Assembly: GCF_014202995.1 (NCBI RefSeq)
Contig: NZ_JACHIA010000003.1
Span: forward strand, 62,001-126,000
DNA: 64,000 nt
Reading direction: 5' to 3'
Origin: Longimicrobium terrae
GTDB lineage: Bacteria; Gemmatimonadota; Gemmatimonadetes; Longimicrobiales; Longimicrobiaceae
Both the position numbers and the translations under genes were made by a program. Positions 33,774 to 42,311 of the stretch are shown here, in pieces. Under the pieces are notes generated by a model. It did no database searches. It saw only the letters and a program-made list of their open reading frames with translations, and had not been told where the DNA came from. Numbering within the stretch: the stretch's first letter is position 1; the number at the start of each line of letters is the position of its first letter.

Positions 33774-34294
33774 CCGGCCTCCGGGTGCGTGATCGGCGGG
33801 TGCTAAACGGGCAGCACTCAGGATAGCGCGCGATCCGTCATCCGGAAAGACGGACGTTCATGGCGGATGGAGCGCTGTTCCGGGGGACGATCGGCCGCGC
33901 GTTCCCGGCGTGCGGATCGCTCGAATCCGGCGGATGTGAGGCCGGCGTACGGGCGATGTTCTCCGGTGTGGATGGATCGCCGGATGTGCGGATCACCCGC
34001 GTCCCGCGCGGATGACGGGCAGAGGCACGGACCGTCCCCGCGGGCTGTCTGCCAGGGTTGGCGGATGGAGGGCCGGGCGCGCGGCCGTCGGATTCGCGTC
34101 GCAGGATGGCGCCGTGGGAAACAGCCCTCACGCGGAGGGCGCGGCGGTTGCGGGGGTGCGCGGAGGGTCCGGCCGCGAGAACCGCCGCGCGTACGTGGCG
34201 GACTGGGAGCGCGCGGAACCGGCTTTCGGACGATGGGTATCGCCCAGCGGCGGCCGGCGCCGTCGGCCAATCTCTCTGCTTCAGGAGGCTCCGC
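33774..34294. other. Divergent intergenic region between oligopeptidase B and cysteine synthase
   Basis: This 521-bp stretch should hold promoters for both genes. The long open frames across it (for example 33867-34598 and 34012-35019) have no recognisable domain and read through cysK in the wrong frame. No repeat module or terminator hairpin was found. CAGGAGG at 34282-34288 is the cysK ribosome binding site. Confidence 0.5.
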
Positions 34295-35293
34295 ATGTCA
34301 CGCGGCAGAATCTACGGCGACATCACGCAGACCATGGGCGGCACGCCGCTCATTCAGCTCAACCGCCTGGGCGCGGGGCTGCCCGGGCGCATCGTGGTCA
34401 AGCACGAAGGCTTCAATCCCTTCAACTCCGTCAAGGACCGCATCGGCGCCGCGATGGTGGACGATGCCATCGCCCGCGGCGACCTGCGGCCGGGGATGGT
34501 GGTGGTGGATCCCACCAGCGGCAACACGGGGATCGGCGTGGCGTACGCGGCCGTTGCGCGCGGCTACCGCTGCATCTTCACCATGCCCGAGACAATGACC
34601 ATCGAACGGCGCAACCTGCTGCGCGCGCTGGGCTGCAAGGTGGTGCTCACGGAAGGCGCCAAGGGGATGAAGGGCGCCATCGCCCGCGCGGAGGCGATCG
34701 CCGCGGCGCTGGGCGACCGGGCTTGGATGGCGCGCCAGTTCGACAATCCCGCGAATCCCGCCGTGCACTTTCGCACTACGGGGCCGGAGATCTGGGAGGA
34801 TACGGACGGCCATATCGACGTCTTCATCGCCGGCGTCGGCACGGGCGGCACCATCAGCGGCGCGGGGCGCTATCTGAAGGAGCGGCGGGCGGACCTGCGC
34901 ATCATTGCGGTGGAGCCGGCGGAAAGCCCGGTGATCAGCGGCGGGCAGCCGGGGCCGCACAAGCAGCAGGGGATCGGGCCGGGGTTCGTGCCGGGCAACC
35001 TGGACCGGCAGATCTATGACGAGGTCATCCAGGTGACCAACGACGACGCGATCGCCACCGCGCGGCGGCTGGCGCGCGAGGAGGCGATCTTCGCGGGGAT
35101 CTCGTCGGGGTCCATCACGTGGGCGGCGCTGCAGGTGGCGGCGCGGCCGGAGATGGAGGGAAAGCTGATCGTGTCGGTGATCTGCGACTTCGGGGAGCGA
35201 TACCTGTCCAACCCGGTGTATGCGGACCAGCCGGAACCCGACTTCAGCGAGTACGAAGACGCGCTCGCCGAGCCCGCCACACCGTCGGCGTGA
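34295..35293 (+). CDS. cysK: Cysteine synthase (O-acetylserine sulfhydrylase)
   Basis: The 332-residue, PLP-dependent fold-type II enzyme makes cysteine from O-acetylserine and sulfide. The PLP lysine is Lys47 in NSVKDRIGAAM. The PLP-binding Asn loop is PTSGNTGIGVA and the glycine-rich phosphate loop is GVGTGGTISGAGRYLKE. The PQQGIGPGF-like segment (HKQQGIGPGFVPGNLD) and the 'SSG' near the C terminus (AGISSGSITWA) are also family features. ATG 34295 is chosen for its CAGGAGG ribosome binding site; the frame extends upstream to 34058 without homology. A second, CBS-containing paralogue is at 62.1 kb. Cytoplasmic. Confidence 0.95.
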   Translation: MSRGRIYGDITQTMGGTPLIQLNRLGAGLPGRIVVKHEGFNPFNSVKDRIGAAMVDDAIARGDLRPGMVVVDPTSGNTGIGVAYAAVARGYRCIFTMPETMTIERRNLLRALGCKVVLTEGAKGMKGAIARAEAIAAALGDRAWMARQFDNPANPAVHFRTTGPEIWEDTDGHIDVFIAGVGTGGTISGAGRYLKERRADLRIIAVEPAESPVISGGQPGPHKQQGIGPGFVPGNLDRQIYDEVIQVTNDDAIATARRLAREEAIFAGISSGSITWAALQVAARPEMEGKLIVSVICDFGERYLSNPVYADQPEPDFSEYEDALAEPATPSA

Positions 35294-35335
35294 ACCGGGT
35301 GGTTGGTGGGTGGGTTTGATGGATGAGATTTGATC

Positions 35336-35369
35336 GACGGGCGGGCGCCGGGGATGGCGCCCGCCCGTC
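35336..35369 (+). terminator. Rho-independent terminator of cysK
   Basis: GACGGGCGGGCGCC pairs exactly with its complement across a 6-nt loop and is followed by TTCGTTCC. It begins 43 bp after the cysK stop. Confidence 0.88.
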
Positions 35370-35424
35370 TTCGTTCCCGCCTGCATGCGGGGATGGATGC
35401 CGTGCGGGTGGCGGAGTTCAGGGC

Positions 35425-35890
35425 GGCCCCCACCCGGGCTCGTACTACTCGCCCACCCTCCCCCAAAAACGACTGGGGGAGGGTTGTTGGGACGGAAAGC
35501 TCGGTGCGGACCCGCGAGGTGCCCACCATGGGCGAGGCGGATGGTTCCGCGCGGGCGGCTGAAATTGGAGCGGCCGCGGGCATCGAGAGCGAATGAATCC
35601 GCCGCTCAAACAGCGGTAAGCCCCGACTCACGGCCGCTGTCGCGTCCATGATCGGGGCTTCAACTGCGTTGGGGAATCCACACCGTAGCCGCAGGCACAG
35701 TCCGCGGAGGCGGACTTCGTGTGTCTCGAGGCGCGGTTTCAACCGCCGGGCGACAACCCGCGCACCCGGATGCCTGATTGTTGTCCGCGCCATCCACCCC
35801 GCGCCAACCTGGGGTGTGCTCCCTCTCCCACATCTGTTCGTGGGAGAGGGTCGTCGTGCGCAGCACGCGGGGTGAGGGCCCCAGCCCGCG
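35425..35890 (+). repeat. Composite repeat block C-A-B-E, copy 2
   Basis: It has the same module order and orientation as 30404-30893: C (35456-35483, with AAAAACGAC in the loop), A5 (35587-35674), B2 (35698-35757) and E (CCCTCTCCCA ... TGGGAGAGGG, about 35821-35850), ending in CACGCGGGGTGAGGGCCC. The stretch between C and A differs most between the copies. The region 35294-35961 contains no supported gene. Confidence 0.85.
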
Positions 35891-35961
35891 GCCCAGCCAA
35901 TCTCCGAAGGTTCCAGCTACCTCATCCCCCGTCACCCCTCGCCTGTCCCTCCATCACGCCC

Positions 35962-36174
35962 TCAATCCCCCGTCTCCATCTCCGCCGCGACGGGGACCTC
36001 GGCTTCGCGAAAGCCGTGGCAGCGCAGCACGGGAATGCGCGGGTACCGGGGAAACCGCGCATCCACCTCCGCCAGCTGGCAGAGGTAGAAGCGAGATCCT
36101 TTCCTCGTGTCGATGATCTTTACGTTCTCGCACGCGGCGCACAGGCCGGGCGGTGGCGAGTACGGCTGCGTCAT
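35962..36174 (-). CDS. Small CxxC protein coupled to the DUF2339 gene
   Basis: The 70-residue protein has four cysteines in a zinc-ribbon-like layout: LCAACENVK (CxxC) near residue 12, then YLCQLAEVDARFPRYPRIPVLRCHGF. The pattern 'CxxC...RGSxFxLCxxxxxDxRFPxYPxxPVLxCxG' is seen in small uncharacterised proteins of several phyla. Its ATG overlaps the stop of the DUF2339 gene (ATGA), so both are translated from one message. The shared operon suggests a role in the same envelope process, but nothing more can be said. Confidence 0.75.
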   Translation of the reverse strand: MTQPYSPPPGLCAACENVKIIDTRKGSRFYLCQLAEVDARFPRYPRIPVLRCHGFREAEVPVAAEMETGD

Positions 36175-38033
36175 CCGTCGCGGCCCGCCGGGCTCGCGGG
36201 GGGCTCGGCCGGCGCGGCGGGGCGCCACCACCCCGCGAGCGAGTAGCTGAGCCACAGGAACACCGCGCCGAATCCCAGAAAAATCAGCACGCGGAACAGC
36301 GCATCCAGCCGCGCCAGGTCCACCATGAACAGCTTGGCGACCGTCGCCAGCAGCGTGGCGATCGCCAGCCGTTCCATCGTCGCCGATCCGCGCTTGGTGG
36401 CCAGCAGCAGCAGCCCCAGGCCGTACGCGCACCAGATGATCGTGGCGATCCCCTGCCCTCCCGGCCGCGTCGCCACCTCGCGCAGCACGATCCCCATCAC
36501 CCCGATGTGCGCATAGACGCGGTAGATGACGATCTCGTCCCGCACGCGGATGGCGAACGACGACGCGAAGACGGCGGCCACTACGGCCACATCCGCCAGC
36601 ACGCGCCCCGCGCTCGCCTCGCCGGGCACCGCGATGCGGTACAGCGTCCACAGCCCGGCCACCACGAACAGCTTGTGCGCCATCCACCGCGCCGCCGGCC
36701 CCGCGCCGCGGATGGCGAGCACGTGCAGCGCCAGCATCTGCGCGGCGATGGACACCAGCAGCACCGGCCCCTCGAGCGCGCCCAGGCACCCCACGGGGAG
36801 CAGCGCGGCCGCGGAGATCAGGAGCACGCGCGCCATGCGGATGTCGCGCCGCCGCAGCCCCGCCGCCGCGAGGGCGTACGCCGCCGCCACGCAGATCGTC
36901 ACCACACCCCACGACTGGTTCCACATCCGCCAGGTGAGCGCCGTCACCAGCACCAGCATGGCCGGGGGGACGATGGCGATTCCGTACCAGTGCAGCGACT
37001 CCAGCCCGGACCAGCGGCGCTCCGCGTGCCGCGCGTGCGACTGGGAGAACCATCCGCCCACGCGCCGCGCAATGGGAAGCGCGCCCAGGATCACCCACGC
37101 AAACAGCGCCGCCGCCTGAATCCACCCGCGCCCGGCCGTCGTCGCCTGAAAAGTGGTCGGAAGCCAGTTGGCGTACAGCGCCAGCAGCGTCCACGCGAAG
37201 CCGTTGGCCGTCCACACAGTGGACCGCCAGCCGCGCCGGATGTATGGAACGGCGGTCCACGCCAGGATCATGGAGGTATACGCGGCGAGTCCCATCGGGC
37301 TGGCGTACGAGATCCCCAGCAGCAGCGGCACACCCAGCCCGCCCGCCGACCCCAGCACGGCCAGCGCCGGCTCGCTCCGCCACAGCGCCAGCCCGCTCGC
37401 CGCCGCGGTGATGGCGACCAGGGCGATGAACGCGATCGTGTACGGCACCAGCGCGTACAGGTTGAACGCGGCCCACCCCGTGATGTAGAACGCCGCCAGC
37501 CCGCCGCCCAGCAGCACGGCGGAAAAGCGGCGCTCGCGGTCCATCCGCAGCCCGATGCCCGTCAGCACCGCGCCCACCGCCGCGCCAAAGGCCACGCGCA
37601 CCTCGTTGGTGAGCCAGCCCCGGTCGATGGAGTAGCGGAACAGCAGCGCCACGCCAAGCAGGAGCATGACGATGCCCAGCCGGTTGAGCCAGGTCTGGCT
37701 GTCCCACTGCAGCAGCGCGGCGAGTTCGTCGGGGATCACCGGCGCGGGTGCGCGCCCGACCGCCGGCCCGGCTCCGGCATGGATCGGCGGGAGCGCGCGC
37801 GGCTGTGCCTGCCCGGGAAAGAGCGGCGGAACCGTGTGTGAGCCCGGCCACGCCTGCTGCGGGAACAGCGGCGGGACCGCGGGCTGCTCCGGCGGTTGCG
37901 GCGCGGCCGGGAAGCCGGCTTCGGGAGCCGGAGGCGTGCCCGCGAGGGCGGGAAGGCGCTGGTGGATTTCCTCCACCATCCGCTCCAGCCGCGCGATCCG
38001 CGCTTCCAGAAAATTGTCTTGGGGACTGCTCAT
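36171..38033 (-). CDS. DUF2339 multi-spanning membrane protein
   Basis: The 620-residue protein begins with a coiled-coil-like segment (ARIARLERMVEEIHQRL) and a Pro/Ala-rich cytoplasmic linker. About 18-20 membrane helices follow, starting near WLNRLGIVMLLLGVALLFRYSIDRGWLTNEVRVAFGAAVGA, the hallmark of the DUF2339 family. No catalytic motif is evident. Family members are widespread and of unknown role; a lipid- or wall-related transport function is only a guess. ATG 38033 is chosen because it opens the coiled coil; the frame upstream runs into repeat DNA. It overlaps the small CxxC gene downstream by 4 bp. Confidence 0.85.
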   Translation of the reverse strand: MSSPQDNFLEARIARLERMVEEIHQRLPALAGTPPAPEAGFPAAPQPPEQPAVPPLFPQQAWPGSHTVPPLFPGQAQPRALPPIHAGAGPAVGRAPAPVIPDELAALLQWDSQTWLNRLGIVMLLLGVALLFRYSIDRGWLTNEVRVAFGAAVGAVLTGIGLRMDRERRFSAVLLGGGLAAFYITGWAAFNLYALVPYTIAFIALVAITAAASGLALWRSEPALAVLGSAGGLGVPLLLGISYASPMGLAAYTSMILAWTAVPYIRRGWRSTVWTANGFAWTLLALYANWLPTTFQATTAGRGWIQAAALFAWVILGALPIARRVGGWFSQSHARHAERRWSGLESLHWYGIAIVPPAMLVLVTALTWRMWNQSWGVVTICVAAAYALAAAGLRRRDIRMARVLLISAAALLPVGCLGALEGPVLLVSIAAQMLALHVLAIRGAGPAARWMAHKLFVVAGLWTLYRIAVPGEASAGRVLADVAVVAAVFASSFAIRVRDEIVIYRVYAHIGVMGIVLREVATRPGGQGIATIIWCAYGLGLLLLATKRGSATMERLAIATLLATVAKLFMVDLARLDALFRVLIFLGFGAVFLWLSYSLAGWWRPAAPAEPPASPAGRDG

Positions 38034-38178
38034 TCGCCTGCGCTTTTCCACGCCGGGCGGGGGCCCGGAACGGAGGTCTGGCGTGCGTGATTCGATGGGA
38101 TGGGTCCTGAATATAACACACGCCGCGCGGCTTGACTCGGCGGGGCCAGCTTGGGCCGGAGGGTTTGGTGCTCGCCTC

Positions 38179-38462
38179 GGGCTGTGAGGCCCCTCCCCCG
38201 GCCCCTCCCCGCTCCCCTCCCGGCTGAAGCAGAAGCGCGGAGAGGGGAGAACGGCAACTTGTCTCGTTCCTGATGGTACCGAGGCGGCCGGAAAGGGCCC
38301 CCTCCCCCCAGCCCCCTCCACCCGCTCCGCGGGAGAGGGGGAGCCGTTCGGTGCGGCGGATGGTTCGGCCGTTGGCGGTCGTTGCGGTTGAAGCCCCGAA
38401 CCGCGCGCGAATAGCGCGTTGTCGGGGGTTCCCGCTTTTGGAGCGGCGGATTTATCCGCTCT
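38179..38462 (+). repeat. Composite repeat D-D'-A (copy 2)
   Basis: D (38179-38257: GGGCTGTGAGGCCCCTCCCC ... GCGGAGAGGGGAG), D' (38297-38350: GGGCCCCCTCCCCCCAGCCC ... CCGCTCCGCGGGAGAGGGGGAGCC) and A6 (38386-38462: GTTGAAGCCCCGAACCGCGC ... GGCGGATTTATCCGCTC) follow in the order seen at 17735-18003. The interval 38034-38518 holds only this block. Confidence 0.83.
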
Positions 38463-38518
38463 CGCCGTGAACCGTACCCTCGCGAAGTCTCCGTCCGCGC
38501 CCCCTCAGCGTCCAAGCC

Positions 38519-39616
38519 TCAACGCCCGCGGGCCTCGACCTCCCACACATCCACCACATCGTCGCCGCGCACGCCGTAGATGCGCTCGTGGAGATTGACG
38601 GACACGCAGACGTGGTTGGGCACGATGCGCACGCGGTCGCCCACCCGCGGCCGCCAGTCCGTCGCGGACAGGTCCAGCAGGCCGTGCTCCTCGGACACGG
38701 ACTTCACCACGATCTCCGGGCGGTCCAGCAGCGCACCGAATCCCGACGCATCCGCGCGGATCTCCTCGCGGGAAAGCGCCTTGCTCCCCGCATCCACCAC
38801 CGCCTGCCCGGGCACAGCCACCGAAACCACCGTCGCCAGCACCGAGTACGCGCACTCGTCCCAGCCGCACGCGCCGATTTCCGCCGTCGTGCGGTCGTTG
38901 AAGATCTGCGTGCCGGGCCGCACTTCCGTAAGCCCCGCCACCTCGTGCGAGCGCCAGAACGTGGGCGTGGACCCCCCGCTGACGACCCGCGGCGCGAGCC
39001 CCGCCGCCGTGAGCGCGTCCACGAACTCCGCGATCCGTGCGGCCAGCGCGCGGATCGCCGAATCCTGCTCCTCCACGTGGCTGCGGACGTGGCCGGGATA
39101 GAACATCAGTCCGCGGAACTCCAGCCCCGGCGCGTCCGCCGCCATGCGCGCGAGCGCCAGCGCATCCGCGGGCGACTGCACGCCCACGCGTCCCATCCCC
39201 GCATCCGCCTCCACCAGCACGCCCACCGTGCGCCCGGACGCGTGCGCCGCCTCCGCCAGCCCCGCCAGCGCCTCGGCGGAATCCAGCCCCACGGACAGGC
39301 GCACCCGCTCGGGAAGCGCCATCAGCCGGTCAAGCTTGGCACGCCCGATGGGGGGATACGCAAGCAGCAGGTCATCCACCGCGCCCGACATCACCTCCGC
39401 CTCGCGCGGCGTGGCCACGGTGAGGCCCACGGCGCCCGCGCGAAGCTGCTCCGCCGCGAGCGCCGGGCTCTTGTGCGTCTTGGCGTGTGGCCGCCACGCC
39501 AGGCCGTGCGCGGCGGTGTACTCCGCGGCGCGGCGCAGGTTGGCGTGCATGCGGTTTACGTCCACCACGGGCGCGGGCGTCTGGATCTGGTCTACGTGCA
39601 GCGCGCGATCAGGCAT
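38519..39616 (-). CDS. D-threonine aldolase / D-serine dehydratase-like PLP enzyme
   Basis: The 365-residue, fold-type III PLP enzyme has an alanine-racemase-like N-terminal barrel; the PLP lysine is Lys46 in WRPHAKTHKS. The C-terminal beta domain (from about 260) carries the metal-binding signature of the DSD1/D-TA group: EEHGLLD and GDRVRIVPNHVCVSVNLHERIYGV (His and Cys ligands). Substrate barrel motifs VEADAGMGRVGV and VVSGGSTPTFW agree. It likely cleaves D-threonine or a related D-beta-hydroxy amino acid to glycine and an aldehyde, or dehydrates D-serine; the two cannot be told apart from sequence. Repeat DNA lies downstream. Confidence 0.88.
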   Translation of the reverse strand: MPDRALHVDQIQTPAPVVDVNRMHANLRRAAEYTAAHGLAWRPHAKTHKSPALAAEQLRAGAVGLTVATPREAEVMSGAVDDLLLAYPPIGRAKLDRLMALPERVRLSVGLDSAEALAGLAEAAHASGRTVGVLVEADAGMGRVGVQSPADALALARMAADAPGLEFRGLMFYPGHVRSHVEEQDSAIRALAARIAEFVDALTAAGLAPRVVSGGSTPTFWRSHEVAGLTEVRPGTQIFNDRTTAEIGACGWDECAYSVLATVVSVAVPGQAVVDAGSKALSREEIRADASGFGALLDRPEIVVKSVSEEHGLLDLSATDWRPRVGDRVRIVPNHVCVSVNLHERIYGVRGDDVVDVWEVEARGR

Positions 39617-39782
39617 TCGGGACGATCGGGTTCGTTGTGCGGCAACGGAATGGCGGGCGCGTCTGAGCCTTGGGCGACAGATGACGTCGCGGCGGCGGCG
39701 GCGCGACGTCCGCCTGCGCGGAGTGCATCCGCGGCGTTTCGCGGGGACAGCCGGGCATCATCTCCCGCCACGGCGGAGACGA

Positions 39783-41777
39783 CTATCGCTCGCCGCGGAG
39801 GAACGGGTCGTCGGGGTCCAGGATGCCGGGCTTCATGCGCAGGTGCTTGTTCTCGCGCTTGAGCGTCTGCCGCTCCAGCAGCGCCGCCATCTCGCCCTCA
39901 GACCAGTCGCCGCCGCTGGAAACCTCGTGCTTCACCGCGCGCATCTCCCGCTCCACGGGGCGGGCCAGGATGCGGTCCATGTTCTCGGCAAAGAAGCCGG
40001 CGGAGCCCGTCCAGTCGTAGTGCTCCGCGTCGCCGACGAGCAGTTCCACGTCGCCCGCCAGTTCGTCCGGAAACTCCAGCAGCCAGCGGCGCTCCGGGTC
40101 GCGGCGGCCTTCCAGCTCCATCAGCAGCCGGTAGAGCTGGCGATAGTCCGCGTCCTGAAAGTCCTCAGGCCCCACGAACTTGGCGCACTCTTCCACCCAG
40201 CGCTCGGAGTGGAACATCATCATCAGCAGGTTGCGTTCAGCGCCCATCCGCAGGCGCAGCGCGGGGCCGGGCGACGGGCGCGGGGCGTCCGGACGCTGCC
40301 ATCCTCCGCGGCCACGATCGCCGTCGTTGCGGCGCCGGCCGTACGGCTGCTCCTGCCGGCGCTCCGGGCGCGGCTCGTACGGGTGCGGGTATTCCTGCTC
40401 GCGGCCGCCACCGTAGTCGAAGTTGGGCTCCGGAGGCGGCGGGGAGGATGACGGCGCCGGACGGCTGCGCGGGGCCGGCGCTCCGTCGATCACCTCGCGC
40501 TGCAGCGCATCCACCGAAACGCCCGTCTTGTCGGAGATGCGCTTCAGGTACACGCCGCGCATCACCTCGTCCTTGGCGGCGCGGACGGTGGGGAGCATGA
40601 TGTCGATGGCGCGGCGCGTCCCCTTGATGCTGCCAAAGAAGTTGCGGCGGTCCAGCAGAATCAGCTTGCGCTCCAGCACGTCCACCGCGTCGTCCAGGTA
40701 GCGGCGCAGCGCGTCGGCGCCCTGCGCACGGACGAGCGAATCGGGGTCCTCGCCCTCCGGCAGCGTGGCCGCGAGGACCTCGAGGCCGGCGCGCAGAAGC
40801 TGGTCGCCGTTGCGGAAGGTGGCCTTGAGCCCCGCCTTGTCGCTGTCGTACAGCAGGATGGCGCGCGGCGCGTACTGGCGGATGAGCGCGGCCTGCTCCT
40901 CCGTCATCGCGGTCCCCAGCGGCGCGACGGCGTGGGTGATGCCGTGCGCCGCGAGGGATACGTAGTCCATGTAGCCTTCGACGACCAGCGCCACCTCTTC
41001 CTTGCGGATGGAGCCGCGGCTCCAGCCCAGGCCGTACAGCGTGCTCCCCTTGTGGTAGATCTCCGATTCGGGAGAGTTGAGGTACTTGGGGATGTGCGCC
41101 TCGGTCTGCTCCAGCACCCGCCCGCCGAAGCCCAGCACGCGCCCGCTCAGGTCTTCGATGGGAAACATGACGCGGCCGCGGAACGCGTCGTACGGATCGC
41201 GTCCGGCCTTCTTGGGCTCCTTGATCAAGCCCAGCGCCAGCAGTTCGTTGCTGTGATAACCGGCCTTCCGCGCGGCCACGCCCAGCGCGTCGAACGACTC
41301 CGGCGCCCACCCCAGCCCGAAGCGCTCGATGGTTTCGGGAGTGATGCCGCGCCGCTTGAGGTAGTCGCGCGCCTGTGCGCCCTCGGGGCTGGCAAGCTGG
41401 TCGCGGAACCACTTGGCCGCGAATCCGTTGATTTCGTACAGCCCGCGGTTGGGATCTTCCTCACGGTCGCGGCGCTCGGCGCGCTCGTCGGGGATCTCGA
41501 CGCCCACGCGCGCGGCCACGTCGCGGACCGCTTCCGGGAAGGTCATCCCGGACTGCTTCATGAGGAAATTGTAGACCGTTCCCGCCTCGCCGCACACGAA
41601 GCACTTGTAGAAGCCCTTGGCCGGGTCCACGCTGAAGTTGGGACCTTCGCCGCCGTGCAGGGGGCATGGACCTCGCCAGGTCTTCCCGGCACGCTTGAGG
41701 CGCGTGTGCTCCGAGATGATTTCCACGAGGTCGGCCCGCTGCCGGATGTCTTCGACGAGATGGTCCGGGATCGGCAC
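39783..41777 (-). CDS. dnaG: DNA primase
   Basis: The 664-residue protein makes RNA primers at the replication fork. The N-terminal CHC2 zinc finger has Cys38, His41, Cys59 and Cys62 (CPLH ... CFVC). The TOPRIM core follows, with EGYMDYVSLAAHGI and LLYDSDKAGLKA as acidic metal sites, and YLNSPESEIYHKGSTLYGL before them. A Pro/Arg/Gly-rich linker (about 440-520) leads to the helicase-binding C-terminal domain (RNLLMMMFHSERWVEEC onward). GTG 41777 (VPIPDHLVEDIRQ) gives the standard N terminus; the frame extends upstream through a tandem array and a module C repeat. Upstream Shine-Dalgarno is weak. Confidence 0.95.
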   Translation of the reverse strand: MPIPDHLVEDIRQRADLVEIISEHTRLKRAGKTWRGPCPLHGGEGPNFSVDPAKGFYKCFVCGEAGTVYNFLMKQSGMTFPEAVRDVAARVGVEIPDERAERRDREEDPNRGLYEINGFAAKWFRDQLASPEGAQARDYLKRRGITPETIERFGLGWAPESFDALGVAARKAGYHSNELLALGLIKEPKKAGRDPYDAFRGRVMFPIEDLSGRVLGFGGRVLEQTEAHIPKYLNSPESEIYHKGSTLYGLGWSRGSIRKEEVALVVEGYMDYVSLAAHGITHAVAPLGTAMTEEQAALIRQYAPRAILLYDSDKAGLKATFRNGDQLLRAGLEVLAATLPEGEDPDSLVRAQGADALRRYLDDAVDVLERKLILLDRRNFFGSIKGTRRAIDIMLPTVRAAKDEVMRGVYLKRISDKTGVSVDALQREVIDGAPAPRSRPAPSSSPPPPEPNFDYGGGREQEYPHPYEPRPERRQEQPYGRRRNDGDRGRGGWQRPDAPRPSPGPALRLRMGAERNLLMMMFHSERWVEECAKFVGPEDFQDADYRQLYRLLMELEGRRDPERRWLLEFPDELAGDVELLVGDAEHYDWTGSAGFFAENMDRILARPVEREMRAVKHEVSSGGDWSEGEMAALLERQTLKRENKHLRMKPGILDPDDPFLRGER

Positions 41778-41785
41778 GGCTTTGG

Positions 41786-41826
41786 GAGTGCGTGAGTGCT
41801 GGGTGCGTGAGTGCGTGAGTGCGTGA
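41786..41826. repeat. GTGCGTGA-type tandem array, copy 2
   Basis: Units GTGCGTGAGTGC(TGG) repeat about four times immediately upstream of the dnaG start, in what should be its leader. Related arrays lie at 31511 and 47218. Confidence 0.75.
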
Positions 41827-41867
41827 ACCGGGATGTGCGAAGTACGATGCGCGGGGGCGGAGTCCAC

Positions 41868-42252
41868 CGGCGGCCCCCACCCGGGCCGGCACCACCGGCC
41901 CACCCTCCCCCAAAAAAGACTGGGGGAGGGTTGAGCGCGGCGGATGGTTCCGGTGCGAACTCGGCGAACCGGGCGTGAGCGGGTCCGTTGAGCGAATGAA
42001 TCCGCCGCTCAAACAGCGGGAACCCCCGACACGGCGCGATTCGCGCCCCGTTCGGGCTTCAACCGCATCGGACGACCGCAGCGTGCAACACGCGCCGAAC
42101 TCTCCCCGGCACCGAACGGCTCCCCCTCTCCCGCGGAGCGGGTGGAGGGGGCTGGGGGGACGGGGCCCTCTCCGGCCGCCCCGGCACCATCCCCAGCGAA
42201 CTGAGTATCTGTTCTCCCCTCTCCGTGCGGCAGTTTGCACGGGGAGGGGCCT
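41868..42252 (-). repeat. Composite repeat C-A-D'-D (inverted copy)
   Basis: C (41903-41930) is preceded by GCGGCCCCCACCCGGGCC. A7 (41990-42070, opening GAGCGAATGAATCCGCCGCT), D' (42112-42170) and D (42200-42252) follow as the reverse complement of the D-D'-A blocks at 17.7 and 38.2 kb. It joins the two composite types (C-A and D-D'-A) in one locus. It fills the interval between dnaG and mutS2; no gene is seen. Confidence 0.85.
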
Positions 42253-42311
42253 CCGAGCCGTCCGCCACACCGAACCGTCCGAAGCGCGCCCTGTTGTCTC
42301 GTCTCAGGCTC

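Noticed and set aside
33867-34598. Open frame spanning the oligopeptidase B-cysK gap
   Set aside because: It overlaps the first 300 bp of cysK in another frame and has no domain or ribosome binding site.
35962-38121. 719-codon minus-strand frame ending in the CxxC protein
   Set aside because: Only its last 70 codons are supported by a coupled start and a plausible protein; the rest is a shifted reading of the DUF2339 gene.
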